Source: Sporobolomyces roseus (Eukaryota; Basidiomycota; Microbotryomycetes; Sporidiobolales; Sporidiobolaceae). From it: a stretch of 64,000 bases of DNA. Of the stretch, positions 19,915 through 32,800 are shown one piece after another (positions within the stretch are counted from its first letter, which is position 1; every line of letters starts with the position of its first letter). The notes under the pieces were generated by a model, which saw only the letters and a list, made by a program, of their open reading frames with translations, was not told the origin of the DNA and ran no database searches. Both the position numbers and the translations under genes were made by a program. Location of the stretch: NCBI GenBank assembly GCA_016617785.1, contig JADILM010000012.1, forward strand, positions 698,486 to 762,485, in the 5' to 3' direction.

Positions 19915-22170
19915 ATGTCTTCTGCTTCATCCTCGAGACAGTCACTCGTCGTATCTCCTGTCCCTCCTTCAATTTCAACTCGACCTCGCACCCCTTCTTC
20001 AGAACGTATCAATGGACCACGCATCACTAGACAATCCTCTCTACACCTTACAGATCCTGCCCTGATTCAATCTACACGCGCTCCTTCTCCCTACTCGAAT
20101 CGACCTCTTTCAACTTCAAGTTCGATTCCCCTTTCTACTTTCACAACTACCGCTACCGCTCCTCCTCCTCCTACGAGTCCAGTACGGGGTAATGGTCCAA
20201 TCATTACGAGGGTTCAATCAGTCATGGGAGAACCACCCATTTTAGGGAGACCTAATTCACCCCCTCCTCTCATTCAACAATCTCAATCAGGTTCTCGTCC
20301 CCTCGAACCCAGGTCTACCTCGATGAGAACGAGACAACGTAGTCAATCATCAGATACAAATTCAGAAGGAGAAGAAATCATTAGAGTTGGAACTGGAGGA
20401 ATGGGAACTAGGAGGAGTTCAAATTCATCACTTCAGAACAAAGCAAGAGCGATAGGTCACGCGAGGGATCAAACGAGTGAATCTACGACCGCCGACTCGT
20501 TCCGCACTCAAACAACTCAGTGGAATGGTGGATTCACTCCGAAAGCTTCACAAGATCCTTTGATCTCGCAGAGAGAAATTCAATCTTCTTCTCTCCCTCC
20601 TCCAGTACCAACCATCCCTTCTTCCGCTCTCACTCCCTCTCAATCTCAGCAACCAGAAGAACAAGAGAAACCTTTCCAATCCTACCATTCTCCATCTCCT
20701 GCCCCTCCCGCTCAACCAGCTCAATCCCATTCAATCCCAATCCCAATCTCTCAACCCTTCATTCACGTCCCCACCACTCCAATTCTCTCCCCCTCCTCAC
20801 GCCCACTGAAACGCTACGAACTCCATCAAGGTCGTAATCGATTCCTTTGTGGAGGAAGACTCATCACTTCAAAAGATAATCCTTTACCTTTCATTGGGAG
20901 TCTAGGAGTCGCAATAGGATTACCAGGGATGTGGTTTGCGTTCACTGGGAGAGGGTTGTGGAGGGATGACGAAGGGGCGTTTGGGGGAAACGGAGGGGGA
21001 AAGGCAGTAGTGATTGTTTTCGCTTATTTGACGTTAGTGATGTGGTCGAGTATGGTGAGCCGCTCTCTCTCTCTCTCTCTCACATGTCCCTGCTACAGAA
21101 AAGAGGAGAAGCTGATTAGATTGAGAGTAACGGCTCGATAGTTGAAAGCTTCCCTCTCAGATCCCGGTATCTTACCTCGTAATCTCGACCCAACACCTCA
21201 ACGGAAATATATCGAGAACGAAGATGCACTCACAGCTGGTGGAGAAAAAGGAGTTAGTGGGGGTCAGTTCGTGGCGGAAACTAAATATTTGAGAGTTAGG
21301 GATGGAGTAGTCGGGTCAAAATGTACGTTTGCGGTTTCTCATATACCCAGTGAATGGTCACTCAGTATTGTGGGACTCTTCGTTCAGGGTGCGAAACTTG
21401 TGAGATCTATAGACCACCGAGGACGAGTCATTGTAGGTTGTGCGATAATTGCGTCGAGTTGACGGATCATCATGTGAGTCGCGCTCATTGCTTGCACCCC
21501 CGTTGCTCTCCGGAGCTGATGTGAATTCAATTTGAGGGGAACTCAGTGTGCTTTCCTCAACAACGTAAATCTGCTTTTCTCACTCTTCTCCTTCCTCTCC
21601 TTTCTCATACGAACTCAGGTCCCCCTTCTTGTAGTGCATAGGTCGACGCAACTACTTCCCTTTCCTGTCCTTCCTCTTCTCCTCAAACCTCCTCCTCCTC
21701 TACTCGATCTCCTTCACAGCTTACTACATTTCCCTCACTCCCTCTCGACCCTCTCGTTGGGGTTCAATCGGTTCTTACATCCTCTTGGTACTGTTGGTAG
21801 GAGTTATGGTACCCGTTGGTGGGTTGGGAATGTATCATGCTAGATTAGTATGGAAGAATCGAACTACTATAGAAATGGTTTGTCTCTCTTCCCTTCCTCT
21901 CCCTTCCCTTATCATCGTACTGATATGAGCTGATGGGGATAGCTTCGACCCAAATCTGCTCGAGGTGGTTTGAACCCTTCGAATGGAGAAACTATTTCTA
22001 ACTTGTTTGAACTCTCGAGTCCTGGAAAGAACTGTATGGCTGTTGTGTGTAGGCCTGGGTTGGGAGTGGGAGGAAGAGGCGGATGGAGAGAAATTGCGGG
22101 GAGGGACGCGAGGAAAGGGGGAGAGGAGGAGGAGCAAGAGAGAGGGGGGAGAGGGAAAGAGGGAGTTTGA
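19915..22170 (+). CDS. ERF2: DHHC palmitoyltransferase, ERF2-like, 631 aa
   Basis: Six exons: 19915-21054, 21142-21322, 21388-21473, 21547-21564, 21635-21877, 21943-22170. A Ser/Pro-rich disordered N-terminus (about 300 aa) precedes [20 protein letters not shown], a segment typical of Erf2, then two membrane helices (about 325-380). The DPGILPR motif begins exon 2. The cysteine-rich domain runs from residue 441 ([16 protein letters not shown]) to the DHHC motif at 467-470 and continues FLNNCIGRRNY. Two further helices follow, then a Gly/Glu-rich tail. Erf2 with Erf4 palmitoylates Ras on the ER/Golgi membranes. The catalytic cysteine C470 is encoded by an 18-nt microexon (21547-21564). The acceptor at 21,634 was chosen over one at 21,618 because only it gives the conserved CIGRRNY. 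Confidence 0.94.
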
Positions 22171-22642
22171 GAAGAAGAAGATGGTCTGGTGAGTCAGGAG
22201 ATTGGAACCAGTCTCGCCTGCATTGACCTGACTAGTTTCCCCTTCCTTTCCCTTCATAGTGTTTACGCTTGATACCCCTTTAATACGCATTCCCCTAATC
22301 CTATTTATTTGCATTCTATTCTGATCTACTCTTCAATACCCTAGCTATCTCCCTCATTTCGTCGCAGTACCTGCATCGGTTTCATTCCATCATGTTGCTA
22401 CTATACGGGCTTTCGCGAGAGGTTGCTGGCTTGCGAGGGAGAAGTTGAACAATTGCTTGCGAAAGGGAGACGAACGAGTGATTCCTCCTTCTTTCTGACT
22501 CGCCTTTCGACTATCGGAAGCCATTCTTCGTCGTAGTGTCGATTCAGCGCTCAAATGGGCGCAAGAACGAGGTCAATATTCGGTTCCTCCACTTCGAATC
22601 CGATTCTCCTCCTTCTTTCCTCTCACTCACTCTGATACCTGC

Positions 22643-25600
22643 ATGCCATTTCAACAATCACTATCTTCCATCTTCTTACCTTCTACGTCCATCTACGCTT
22701 CAATTGATCAAACTCCTCCTTCCCGTTCAACTCCTCCTCCTCCGAATCAAGTCATCTACTCTCGAGAACAAGACGCGCTAGAGGCACAAGATCAAGATGA
22801 ACTAGACATAGACGATACCCCGGAGATTGATCCGTTCTCTTCAGTTACTCCTTCAGTCTTATCTCCCATCAGATCAACTAATCCACCTCTACCACAACCT
22901 CACGAACCAATACAAGAAGAAGATCCATTCTATGATGATCCAGATCATACAATGCCTCGATCTAGGATACAGTCAGAGGGAGAAACGAACCCCACTTCTC
23001 CTTCTTTCTCAACTTCGAGTAGAGTCATAGGGAGTAAGAGTCTCATGGGATTACTCGGGGGTACTACTTATAGGAGTCAAGATGCGTACAGACCAACTAG
23101 GGAAGAGGAGGAGGAAGAAACAGAGGAAGGGAACGAGGAGGGATCGATGAGAGAAGCAGACGCAGAGGTAGAGAGGAGACAGAGGTGAGCTCGAGCTGTA
23201 CTTCTGGGCGTGAGGGATCGCTGACACAGAAAGCCAACGTGCAGACTCGTTGATTCTGCTTTACGAGAATCCTTACCTCCTCCTCCTTCAGCTCTCTCCC
23301 CTCGGCATTCCCTCAAGGACAGCAGCCCTTACACACTCGAGGAAGAGGATGAAGAGGAAGAAGATGAGCGTGGGGTTCGAGAGGAGGAGGAAGAAGACGA
23401 AGCACCACCAGATTTCACTTCCCGAATCCCTCTCATGTCGTCCACTCATCGTGCACCATCCTCTACTGCTCAGAGTCATCGTAGACCTAGAACTCTCCAC
23501 CCAACATCTCCCTCAACCGCTTCATCTCGCTCTCAATCCCGAAATCCAGCTCCTTCAAACGGGATCCTCGGTCATTCTCCACCCTCTAGACCAAGACCGG
23601 TGATGTCAATGTCAGCGAGGGAGAGAGCTCTATGGAGATGGGTCAATGTTGAGGATTTGGATCGATTCTTAGACGAGGTTTATCGATATTATTTGGGGAA
23701 AGGAGTTTGGACAATTGGGTTGGAAAGGATTTTGAACCTCCTGTGCGTCTCATCTACTCTATCCTTCGAGCATAGGGAAAGCTAATCACAGCGTGAGACG
23801 CGTAGAACGGTGGGATGGGTTATCAGTTTCTCGACTTTCTTGATCGGTTGCGTCGATTATCCGAAACTTTGGCACGCCGACAAGCTCTCCGATGCAGTCG
23901 TGTCAAAGTGTGTCAGCCGGTACGATACCTTGCTTCTTACGCAGTCAGGAATTGACTCAGCTGATGTACGAGCGAGTGATCGACAGGTTATCTGGATCAA
24001 CTTTCTTACTTTTCGTTTTGTTCATCGCTTTCTACGCTTGGAGGGTCGCAGAGTTTGGATTGGAAGTGAAGAAACTGTGGGAAATGCATGAGTTCTATAC
24101 GGAATTGCTCGATGTACCAGAGGTGAGTTCGCTTTCGCCTCAATTCGGATCGAATTGTGACTGAGTTGATAGAAGGCTCGCAGGACGACATTCAAACGAT
24201 TCCCTGGGCTTCGATCGTCTCTCGACTCTCCCACCTACGTGCTTCGCATCCTTCCTCCCTTTCCTCTCGCCAGCAATCTCGAGATGAGCCACTCGACGTC
24301 CACAGCGTTGCAAACCGAATCATGCGATCTCAGAACTACCTCATCGCTTTACTCAACGCTCCTTCCGTCCTCGACTTCTCATTGCCTTTACCGAATGTTG
24401 GATTGGTGAGGAGGTATCTAGGGAGGGATGGGAGATTCGGACAAGGTTGGTTGACGAAAGCGTTGGAGTGGAACTTGAATTGGACAGTGTTGGGATTCGT
24501 ATTTGACGAGAGAGGGGTAGTGAGGGAAATGGTATTGAGTGAGAGGAAACGAAAGGAATTGATCAAAGCGTGAGCCAATCTTGCTCTCGTTTCCCAGGCC
24601 AGAGCTGATCTCGCGCTCGAGTTGCAGCTTGAAGAACCGCTTCATCCTGGTCGGACTCCTGAACGCTCTCTTTGCGCCGTTTATTGTCGTCTATCTGCTT
24701 ATCTACTCTTTCTTTCGATATTTCGAGGTCAGTTCTGTATTGTTCTCCCTTTTTCCTTTCCGAGCGGGCGGCTCATCATCCTCGGCATGACTCAGGAGTA
24801 TCACAAGAACCCTTCCACCCTATCCTCTCGCCAATTCACTCCACTCGCAATCTACAAATTCCGCTCATTCAACGAACTCGATCACGAATTCTCCTTAAGA
24901 CTCTCATCGATTCGACCTCTCGCCAACCTGTACCTCTCCTCGTACCCTCGCGCAAAGACTGCTCTAGTCTCTCGATTCGTTGCATTCCTGGCCGGTTCAT
25001 TCGCTGCCGTACTCATCCTCTTCTCGATCATTGACCCCGACGCTTTCCTACATTTCGAAGTCACGCCAGGGAGGACTGTTCTCTTCTGGATTGGAATACT
25101 CGGAGGAGTGGTAGCGGTAGCGAGAGGGATGACTCCGGCTCAAGAAGGAGAAGCGTTCAGAGCGAGATTGGAACCTGGGGAGATTATGAAAGAGATCGTC
25201 GAGTTGTCTAGGTACTGTCCAGACGAGTGGGAAGGGAAACTGCATGCTTACTCGGTATGTCTCGCTGAACTCCCATACGTTTTGTGGAGAACAGAACTGA
25301 TGAGCATCACTGAATCGTGCAGGTTCATCAATCTTTCGCACCTCTATTCCCACCGAAACCTCTACTGTTCCTACAAGAGATCTTCTCGGTTCTCCTCACT
25401 CCGCTCATCCTACTCTTCACTCTACCGAATTGTGCTGGCGAGATTGTCGACTTCTTCCGAGAGTTCACGGTCGAAGTCGAGGGATTGGGAAGAGTTTGCA
25501 GTTTCGCTGTAAGTTCTCTTTCACTACAGATCTCCTCACACGAAGAGAGGCTGAATCCTTGGTGAGCTTGCAGGTCTTTGACTTCAAGAATGATGGAGCA

Positions 25601-26409
25601 CGAAGGGTGAGCAGATCTCTTTATTTGCTCTCGAGACTGACAACTGACGCAAATGTGCTTTTTTTAGCCTTCAAACGCTGCACCTCCGCCTACAGCGAAC
25701 ACCGCGCACTCTCGACCTCGTACTCGACAGACTTCTGCACTGTCGACGACATCGAGATTCCGCAACATGGAAAACAAAATGGAGAAGAGTTTGCTCAACT
25801 TTGCAGTCGTGAGTCGCTAGCATCGTTTCTACTGAAATCGATCGCTCATCTCAACTCGTTCTACAGTCGAATCCCGATTGGCAACCTCGAGATGAAGCGC
25901 AGTCTCTATTCCTCTCTCAAATGCTTTCCGATCATCCTCCTCCCTCAGCAATTCACCTTCCTCATCAACAGCATCCGAATTCCTCCGCTTTGAACCTTCG
26001 CTCTCCTCCTCCCTCTCGATCACAATCTCAAGCACGCAGCACCATGCATCCTCGATTCTCCGCTCTGACTCCTGCCGTCGAACCAGACCCTTCGTCCCTC
26101 GCTCTTCGACATCGCAAAGCTGCAGAGAAAGCCAAGTTCTACGATCGAGCTTTCCAACGAAGCACTCTTCTCGCCTCTTCTACACTGCCAGCATCGAATA
26201 AGAGAAATTGCGGAGGGACAAGATTCGAAGGAGGAAGAATAGATGAGGAATCGAGATTAGACGGGGAATCCTTCGTTGCTCCGACAGAAGAGATGCCGTT
26301 TGGTTTGGTGGATTCCGTCGATGATCGACCAGAGCAATCAGGAGTGCGTAGTCAAGCGATGCCAAACAGCAACTTGCAAGCTCTCGTTGGTGAATTGTAT
26401 CGACGGTAG
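22643..26409 (+). CDS. ATG9: Autophagy lipid scramblase ATG9, 1059 aa
   Basis: Eleven exons chain in frame: 22643-23184, 23245-23742, 23806-23919, 23945-24122, 24184-24569, 24628-24727, 24796-25254, 25323-25508, 25574-25606, 25668-25808, 25867-26409. The acidic, Ser/Pro-rich N-terminal tail (about 240 aa) is followed by the Atg9 core: ERALWRWVNVEDLDRFLDEV, helices beginning GWVISFSTFLIGCVDY and FLLFVLFIAFYAW, the re-entrant region with NYLIALLNA, and helices in exons 6-8 ending GEIVDFFREFTVEVEGLG. Exon 10 has the conserved MENKMEKSLLNFAVSNPDW with its splice in the middle, and the tail is disordered. Atg9 vesicles seed the phagophore and flip lipids between leaflets. Exon 9 is only 33 nt. The neighbours are unrelated in pathway. 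Confidence 0.96.
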
Positions 26410-26619
26410 ATCTTTCGTTGTATCTTCGTTCCTCCTCAGCAGTTGTTGTCATATTACTCTCATCTTACTCTTGCTTCTCAAATCTTTCCGCTCTCGAGCT
26501 CTCGTGTATTAATAGTAAGTAAAGCAATTTCAAAACTAAACAAGCGACGTTTTTATCTCTTCCTGACTCTATTCAAGCGAATTCTACTACCTTTGATTCT
26601 TCTTCCTTCTCCTTTCCAG

Positions 26620-28576
26620 CTAGATCGTTTCGTTCTCTTTTCCTTGTTCGCTTTCTCGACCCTTTGAGCTAGCGAAGCCTCCAGTAGCACGAGATCCTTG
26701 TTCTCCGTATCCTTCCAAAGTTTCGATGGCGAGCTCCAGTAATTGGGCATAGTCGAGAACAGGTCGATCGGGAGAGGGTAGATTGAGTGTCGAATTGTTT
26801 GACATGGAAGTGAAGGCTTGTCGCTTTTGAGGTGATGATGAGCGAAGAGAGTCGGCGCTCGTTCGACGTTTCGAAGGTGTCAAATAGGTGGAAGCGGCGA
26901 CTGGAAGACTGTACTGAGAGATAGGAGAGAGATGAGGATGTTGGATCGCAGGGAAGCTTGAAACCGAGGTTGACGAAAAGCGAGAATTGACTGATGGTTG
27001 CGAAGGAGCAGATCTGGCGGCTGCATTGAATCCGGAACGAGTAACGATCGATTCGGTGAAGCTGTCTGCTGCAGTTGAGAGGAAGGGATCGATAGGAAGG
27101 AAAGTCGTTGAGCGAATCTCTTGACGACGCGGACTTTCGTCGTCCGAAGAGGATTCCGAAGAGCCTAATTTCCCCTTCGTTGCGAGACTGAGGGATAACC
27201 AGTCAATATATAGTCAATTACGGTGAGTAAAGGAATCTGAGCTGTCGACTCACAGCATTTCGTAGCGTGCTTTGACTTCGTTCTTGTGCCTCGTAGGCTG
27301 CATTCGACGAGAAATCTTCTTGAACTGACCAGGAAGTGTAGTATATAGCTGGAGGATAACGTGATCGTCTTCAGGAGTGAATGGGATAGCGTCGATGGAG
27401 ACGGGTCGAGCGGAGGAAACAGCAGAAAGTGAAGTTGTCGGATTCGTCGATTGAGCAGAATTGAGCAGCAAGGGAGAGGGCGTCGTTGACGGCGAAGCTG
27501 CGGTACTCCGAACTGCTTGCGAAGGTGACCCTAAGATTCCTCTGATTCGTGGGAGGATACCTGTGCGAGCGATCTTGTCAGCTCATTTCGGTCAGTTCCG
27601 GAAGGCTACAATCTGAAGAATCATCTACCTTGGTTTCGTAGCGTACAGATCCTGTTACCTATCGCTTGTTTCGATCTCGACAGCGAACCTGCAATCTCTT
27701 GGTTAGACTTTCCGACATTGAATAATTCGCCAATTTTCGCATCTTCCGCAGCGCTGTAGCTTCGTCCGTAACCCTTCGAGAGCTGGGAACTAGTCAACGT
27801 ATCTTCGAAGATAGTCGGAGGCGGAGTATCGCTTGCGGTAAGTGACGAGCCTGTGCCGAGAAGAAACGAAGATCAGCATTGTTCAAGTTTTGTTGGTTTC
27901 GTCGGAGCAAGCAAGCTCACCTTGTTCTTGAAACCCGGTAGCCTTGTCTTCTATTGAAGTCGTCCTGTGGTCCTTCGCGTCGGCAATTTCAGGGAATGCG
28001 GCGGGAGTTGGAGCTTGATTCGCTACCGAAAACGAGACGGATTTCGAAAAAGTCAATCCGATCACGAGCGGAGAGGCGCGGTCGAGGGCTCTGACGGAGA
28101 TTACATGACTCTTGCCTCTGACGTAAAGCGGAATGAGACCTGAACGAGAACGGACGTGATCAGTCTCGAGATCGCTGATCCCTTGACACGAAATCACCCT
28201 CGAGAAACGGCTCACCTTTGTCACGAAGAACTGTACTTCTGTGGCTGATAGAATTGATCGATCTGCCTAGTAACTTGGCAATGTGTTGCCTTCCTTTGCC
28301 TTCTTGCTTGAGTTGACAAAGTTTCGCATCTTCTTCAGGAGTATAGCGGCGACGTTCCTCCTTCGTTTCCGAGGCTTGAGCTCCTCCTCCTAATGAAGCT
28401 TGACCTTGATTCGAGATGGAGTCAGGAGCAAGAGGACGTGGTCGAGTATCTACAGCTCGAGGAGTGATGAGAGCGGGTTGAATGAAAAACCTTTCCAAGA
28501 ACTCACTTGAAGCGGTGAACTGGTTGCTAGGGACGAAACTCAATAGAGAAGGGTCGATCGCGTCTTGACTCATCAT
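26620..28576 (-). CDS. Myb/SANT-like DNA-binding protein A, 539 aa
   Basis: Six exons: 28576-28507, 28449-28216, 28139-27921, 27850-27629, 27560-27254, 27187-26620. Three helix-turn-helix-like modules are visible: residues about 58-102 (RYTPEEDAKLCQLKQEGKGR), about 204-248 (SYSAAEDAKIGELFNVGKSN) and about 308-351 (PFTPEDDHVILQLYTTLPGQ, then MQPTRHKNEVKARYEML). Each has the ExD pair and spacing of a Myb repeat but lacks the usual first tryptophan. The C-terminus is Ser-rich and ends in a short helical segment DYAQLLELAIETLEGYGEQ. It is a paralogue of the adjacent gene at 29,008-32,147, with the same start (MxxDxIDPSLxSF) and matching intron positions. I infer a nuclear DNA-binding role; the target is unknown. 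Confidence 0.85.
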
Positions 28577-29007
28577 ATAGAGCAGAGTGAGGGCGAATGA
28601 AAGGAAGAGAGAGAGAGAGAGAGAGGCGAGAGGAATATTTAGGGTTCCGAGTTCTCGAGACTGAAACAATTGAGACGAGGCTCAAGTTCTCCTGATACAG
28701 ATGACTTTGATTCGAGCTGCGCAAAGCAGAGAAGCTACGACCTATAGCGATGTCGGAGAGCGGAAGAAGATATGGAGCGAAAACGAAAAAATCGACGAAA
28801 CAATTGTTTCGCTCACCTCTCGTTCGATCTCTCCCTCTCAGAGATGTTCGAGCAGGACGGGGAGTAAAGCTCTATCATTCAGTTACAGAAGTGAAAGATA
28901 TCAAGCTGTTTCGTCGTTCGCAAGCGTTTTCTCCGATCCTAACAAGCGTTCTATCTCTTCCTGTTTGTCCCTCCCTGATGCTGCCTATCTCATCCATTCC
29001 CTCAAGC

Positions 29008-32000
29008 CTAGACCGGCGCAACCGCCTTCCCTTTCACTCCCGCTGATTCTTTCTCTCTCTCCCTATCCTCTCCCCTTCGTTCTCCATACTCGTGAAATCC
29101 TTTCAAAGCTGCAAGAGCAGGTCCCAACAAGTGCTCGTAGCCGAGAGATTGGACCTTGCGAGGCTGAGAAGCTTGTAAGGAAGCGTTTCGTCGTTTGCGA
29201 AGACGGGGAGAGGGAAGCGGATCGGTCTCGGTTGAAAAGTCGACGAGTCGGCGTTTCGGGGAGATCGAAGGAGCAGGAGCTGGCGAACGGGATGACTCGT
29301 GGGTATTTCGAAGTTGACTCGATGAGGCAGTAGGAGGAGAGTGGTCGACGGAGGGAGTCTCGTTCGAAGCGGCGATTAAAGCTTGATGAGAAATGGTTTG
29401 AGCATTGAGACTCGAGTCCTCCGTCTGTCCGGAGGGAATGACTTCGTCTTCGGTCGTTCCAGTGGTCGAGATTTGGAGGCGGGATTCGGTAGAAGTGAAG
29501 GTACTCGAGCGAGAAGTTTGACGAGAGGGACGATTGTCGTCAGAAGATGAATCAGGTGAGCTTGAGCGCTCCCTCTTTGCGATACTGTACGAGAAGAAGC
29601 AGATTCGGTTATCGACCAGCAAAGAAGTGAAGAGAGCGGCTTACAGCTCTTCGTATCTTTCCCTCACTTCCTTCTTGTGCCTCGTTGGCTGCATTTGACG
29701 TGAGATCTTCTTGAATTGACCGGGAAGCGTAGTGTGGAGATGAAGGATGAGTCGATCGTCTTCAGGAGAGAAAGGCATTTGGTCGATGGAGACGGGCGGC
29801 GTATGAGGAGTGATTAGCAGAGTTGCCGGATTTGTCGGATCTGTCGATTGAACCAAGTTGACGTGTGAACAAGGAGATGGGAGTGGAGCTGAACCGCCGA
29901 TAATGAGCCCAGCTGCGACAGGAGGCGAATAGCTGGCACGAATCACGCGTGGCAGCACACCTTTAAAGCGATAAAAATTAGTCTCGATCGCAAGGAAGAG
30001 ACCAAATCGGCACTGACCTTTCTCTCGTAGATAAGAGATACGAGCACTGACCGACCGATCAGATCTTGAAACTGCCGCGCCGATAACCTTTGCGCTCTTT
30101 CCCTCGCTCAGAAGTTGAGCAATTATCGTATCTTGTGCAGCAGTGTAACGTTCTCTGCCCGTTGATCGAGTTGGTACGCGGTGAGTGTTCTGTTGAGCTT
30201 CAATCGAGAGCTGAGGGGGTACTTGTAGCTGATGTGCGTTGTTGGAGACTGCTGCGCCTTGAAGAGCTGGTGACGGGAAGGTCTGTCCCTGCGAGTTTTC
30301 GGGGCCAGGAAAGGATACACCAGTAGTAGCTACAAGCTGAGTATCAGTCATACTATCTTCAAGAGCGTAGAGGGAGGTGTCGGCTTACGGGAGAGGGATC
30401 GTGAGGCAGCTGGGTTGGCGCAAGAGGAGGAATTGGGGGTTTCGGATTCGGATTCAGCAGGCTGCAAGGCAGGAACGAGGAGAGGACTTGAAGCAGACGG
30501 TACAGTCTGATCGGCGGATTGTGTCGATGCGAGATTCGAGAGAGGTTGAAGCATGCCTGAGGAAACGCAACCCATTAGCTCGATTGCGAGATCGTGACGA
30601 ATGCTTTCTCGAACGTACCTTGCTTCTCGAGGATAGAGCAGCGTTTTCTCACCGATGATCCTGGCCTGCCGATAGACTCTGCTATCTGAGGACTCGAGTA
30701 TCCTGCTCCTTTCAAACGACAGATTTCCGCATCTTCTTCAGCCGTAAACTTCTTCCCAGCGACACCTATGGCAAGCGGTCGATCATCATCTGATACATTG
30801 TCTCCAAAAGAAAAAAAAAGAAGTAGAGCTCACCTTTCGAAGGGCGAGCGGGCGTGGATTGACCGTTCGAAGCCCGTGGGATTCGCCACTTTCCTAATTC
30901 ACTAGCTGCAGTTGTCCTTGGTAGTCGTTCTTGCGCAGGGCTAGTCGATGTCGAAGGTGCAGGGCAATCCTCAGCGAGAGGTGGCTCGTTCGTGGAGGTA
31001 CCATTGCGAGAGTACGAATCTTGATTGCTGTTCGTTCCTTCGACTTGCTCGAAGACCGCTTCGACCTGATCAGAGCCTGAGGGAGCGCCTGAAGCGAGTA
31101 GAGGTGGTGCTCGTTCATCAGCTCAGTGCGAGGGAAGTAAGCCATTTTCGAATTGACACTCACCTTCATCCAGCTTTTTGATCGTATCTCCGGGATAGAT
31201 GCGCTCAGCTAACTCTCGAGATGAACCTAGATTGCGTTAGATGTGAGAGTCCAATCAGCATCGTCGGAAATTTGGAGTCGAAAAGAGGAAACGAAAACTG
31301 CTCACCTTCTCCGACGTTCTGCTCGATATCCATCGAATCTCTCCCGATCTTACTCGCCTCACCCAAACGATGACTCTCGAGGTACTTCCACCTCCAAACG
31401 ATACTCCCCAAACACTCTTCGTTCTTCATCCTCAATCGATCACGAACCAATACCCATTTCGCAACGTTCTCATCTCCGTTATCTGCTTTGTAAATCCCTT
31501 CGTCACCAGTCGCACCAATCTCCTCAATCGCTGAACGTAGGCAATCATCTTCTAGAGTCGTCCATTTGAGTTCGGCGTAAGAACCATTTCGATGCAATTC
31601 TTCTTTCCATTTTTTCCAGAGTGCTTGGAGTTGACGAGCATTCTGACGGTGTCCCACGAGCTGCATTGCGATGATAGACCAGTCGAGATCGGAGGATGGG
31701 GTTGCGACGAGTTGAGAGAGTACGAGAATCGCGATTTGTTGTTGAAGAGAGTCGACGGGAGTTTCAGAAGAAGACGAGGGTTTCGATGAGCGTGGAGTTT
31801 TCTTGCGAGATTGAGGAGAGTAGTCTTCATCTTCATCTGCGAGAGTGCTCGATTGTCAGCTCGATGATCAAACACGTTGGAGAAAGAAGAGAGCGAACCA
31901 ATTCGACTTGTTGAACGACGTTTCCTCTTCTTTTCAGGAGTGAGACTCGGCTCTCCTACTACGTCCTGACTCTCAGTTACATCTATAGGACCTTGAGGAA

Positions 32001-32147
32001 TAGACTCTTCGATAGCAGGAGCTGAGGCAAAGAACGCGTCAGCTGCAATAAGAGCGAACAAGGGAAAAACAAGAACTCACTTGTAGCTAGATCTTCAAAA
32101 CCGTTACTGAAACTAACTAGCGAGGGATCTATCACATCAAAATCCAT
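29008..32147 (-). CDS. Myb/SANT-like DNA-binding protein B, 859 aa
   Basis: Ten exons: 32147-32081, 32042-31899, 31836-31306, 31226-31164, 31088-30834, 30765-30619, 30556-30389, 30329-30018, 29960-29645, 29584-29008. It begins MDFDVIDPSLVSFSNGFEDL, like its neighbour. Exon 3 holds an extra Trp-containing domain (about 110-220, with LWKKWKEELHRNGSYAELKW) absent from protein A. Modules follow at about 354-402 (KFTAEEDAEICRLKGAGYSS), about 518-562 (RYTAAQDTIIAQLLSEGKSA) and about 626-669 (PFSPEDDRLILHLHTTLPGQ). The tail is Ser/Pro-rich with a basic cluster and ends in a helix matching the end of protein A. The two genes form a head-to-tail tandem pair separated by 431 bp. Confidence 0.85.
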
Positions 32148-32800
32148 CTTGACTGAGGTTGCCAGAGCGAGAAGTGAAGGGAAGGGAGAAGAGGAGAAAA
32201 GTGGGTCGAAATCAGAAAAAGCGGTTCGTGGTTTTCGCAACTCGAGTGACTTCCATGCCTTCGCTGTAACAAACGAAAAGGATCAGTAGAGGATGCGCAA
32301 TGAAGAGGGTAGTAGAAGCTCACCTCGAACGATACGAAGAGCGCGAGATTCGCTTAAAAGGAAGAAAAGCTCTCTTTCTCATTCTCGATTTGCGAAACTC
32401 TGTCAAGTTTCCGGACAACTTACCTTGCATGAACCACTGTGAGGAGATAGCTACCATATCGTCCTTCCTCGTGTTTCGCTCTCACCGCTTCCTGTCATTG
32501 CACACTCCGAGAGCTCCCAGCGTCTCGTTCGAACCTCCCTCCCGAATCGTCTCCTTTCCGGGTCGACAATCTATCCCTTCTCCTTCACTCCTTGGGCGAA
32601 GAGATCACGAGTCAGATCCTCTGATTCCGCTCAACAACCCCCTTCGTCCATTTCGATAGACCACGAAACCGTCTTTTCCGCTACACCTTCGCTGAATGCT
32701 TCTCTTCAATTCTCGTCATTCAAGAGAGCCCGCTGTAGTACGTTATAAGATCAACTGTCAGTGCTCCTCGCTTTGAAGAATTAGAGCGAACTCACCTGTT
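32148..32800. other. Intergenic, no supported gene
   Basis: A 119-codon plus-strand frame (32,300-32,659) has no splice or start context and looks like chance. The stretch holds the 5' region of protein B and the 3' region of the gene ending at 32,801. Confidence 0.5.
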
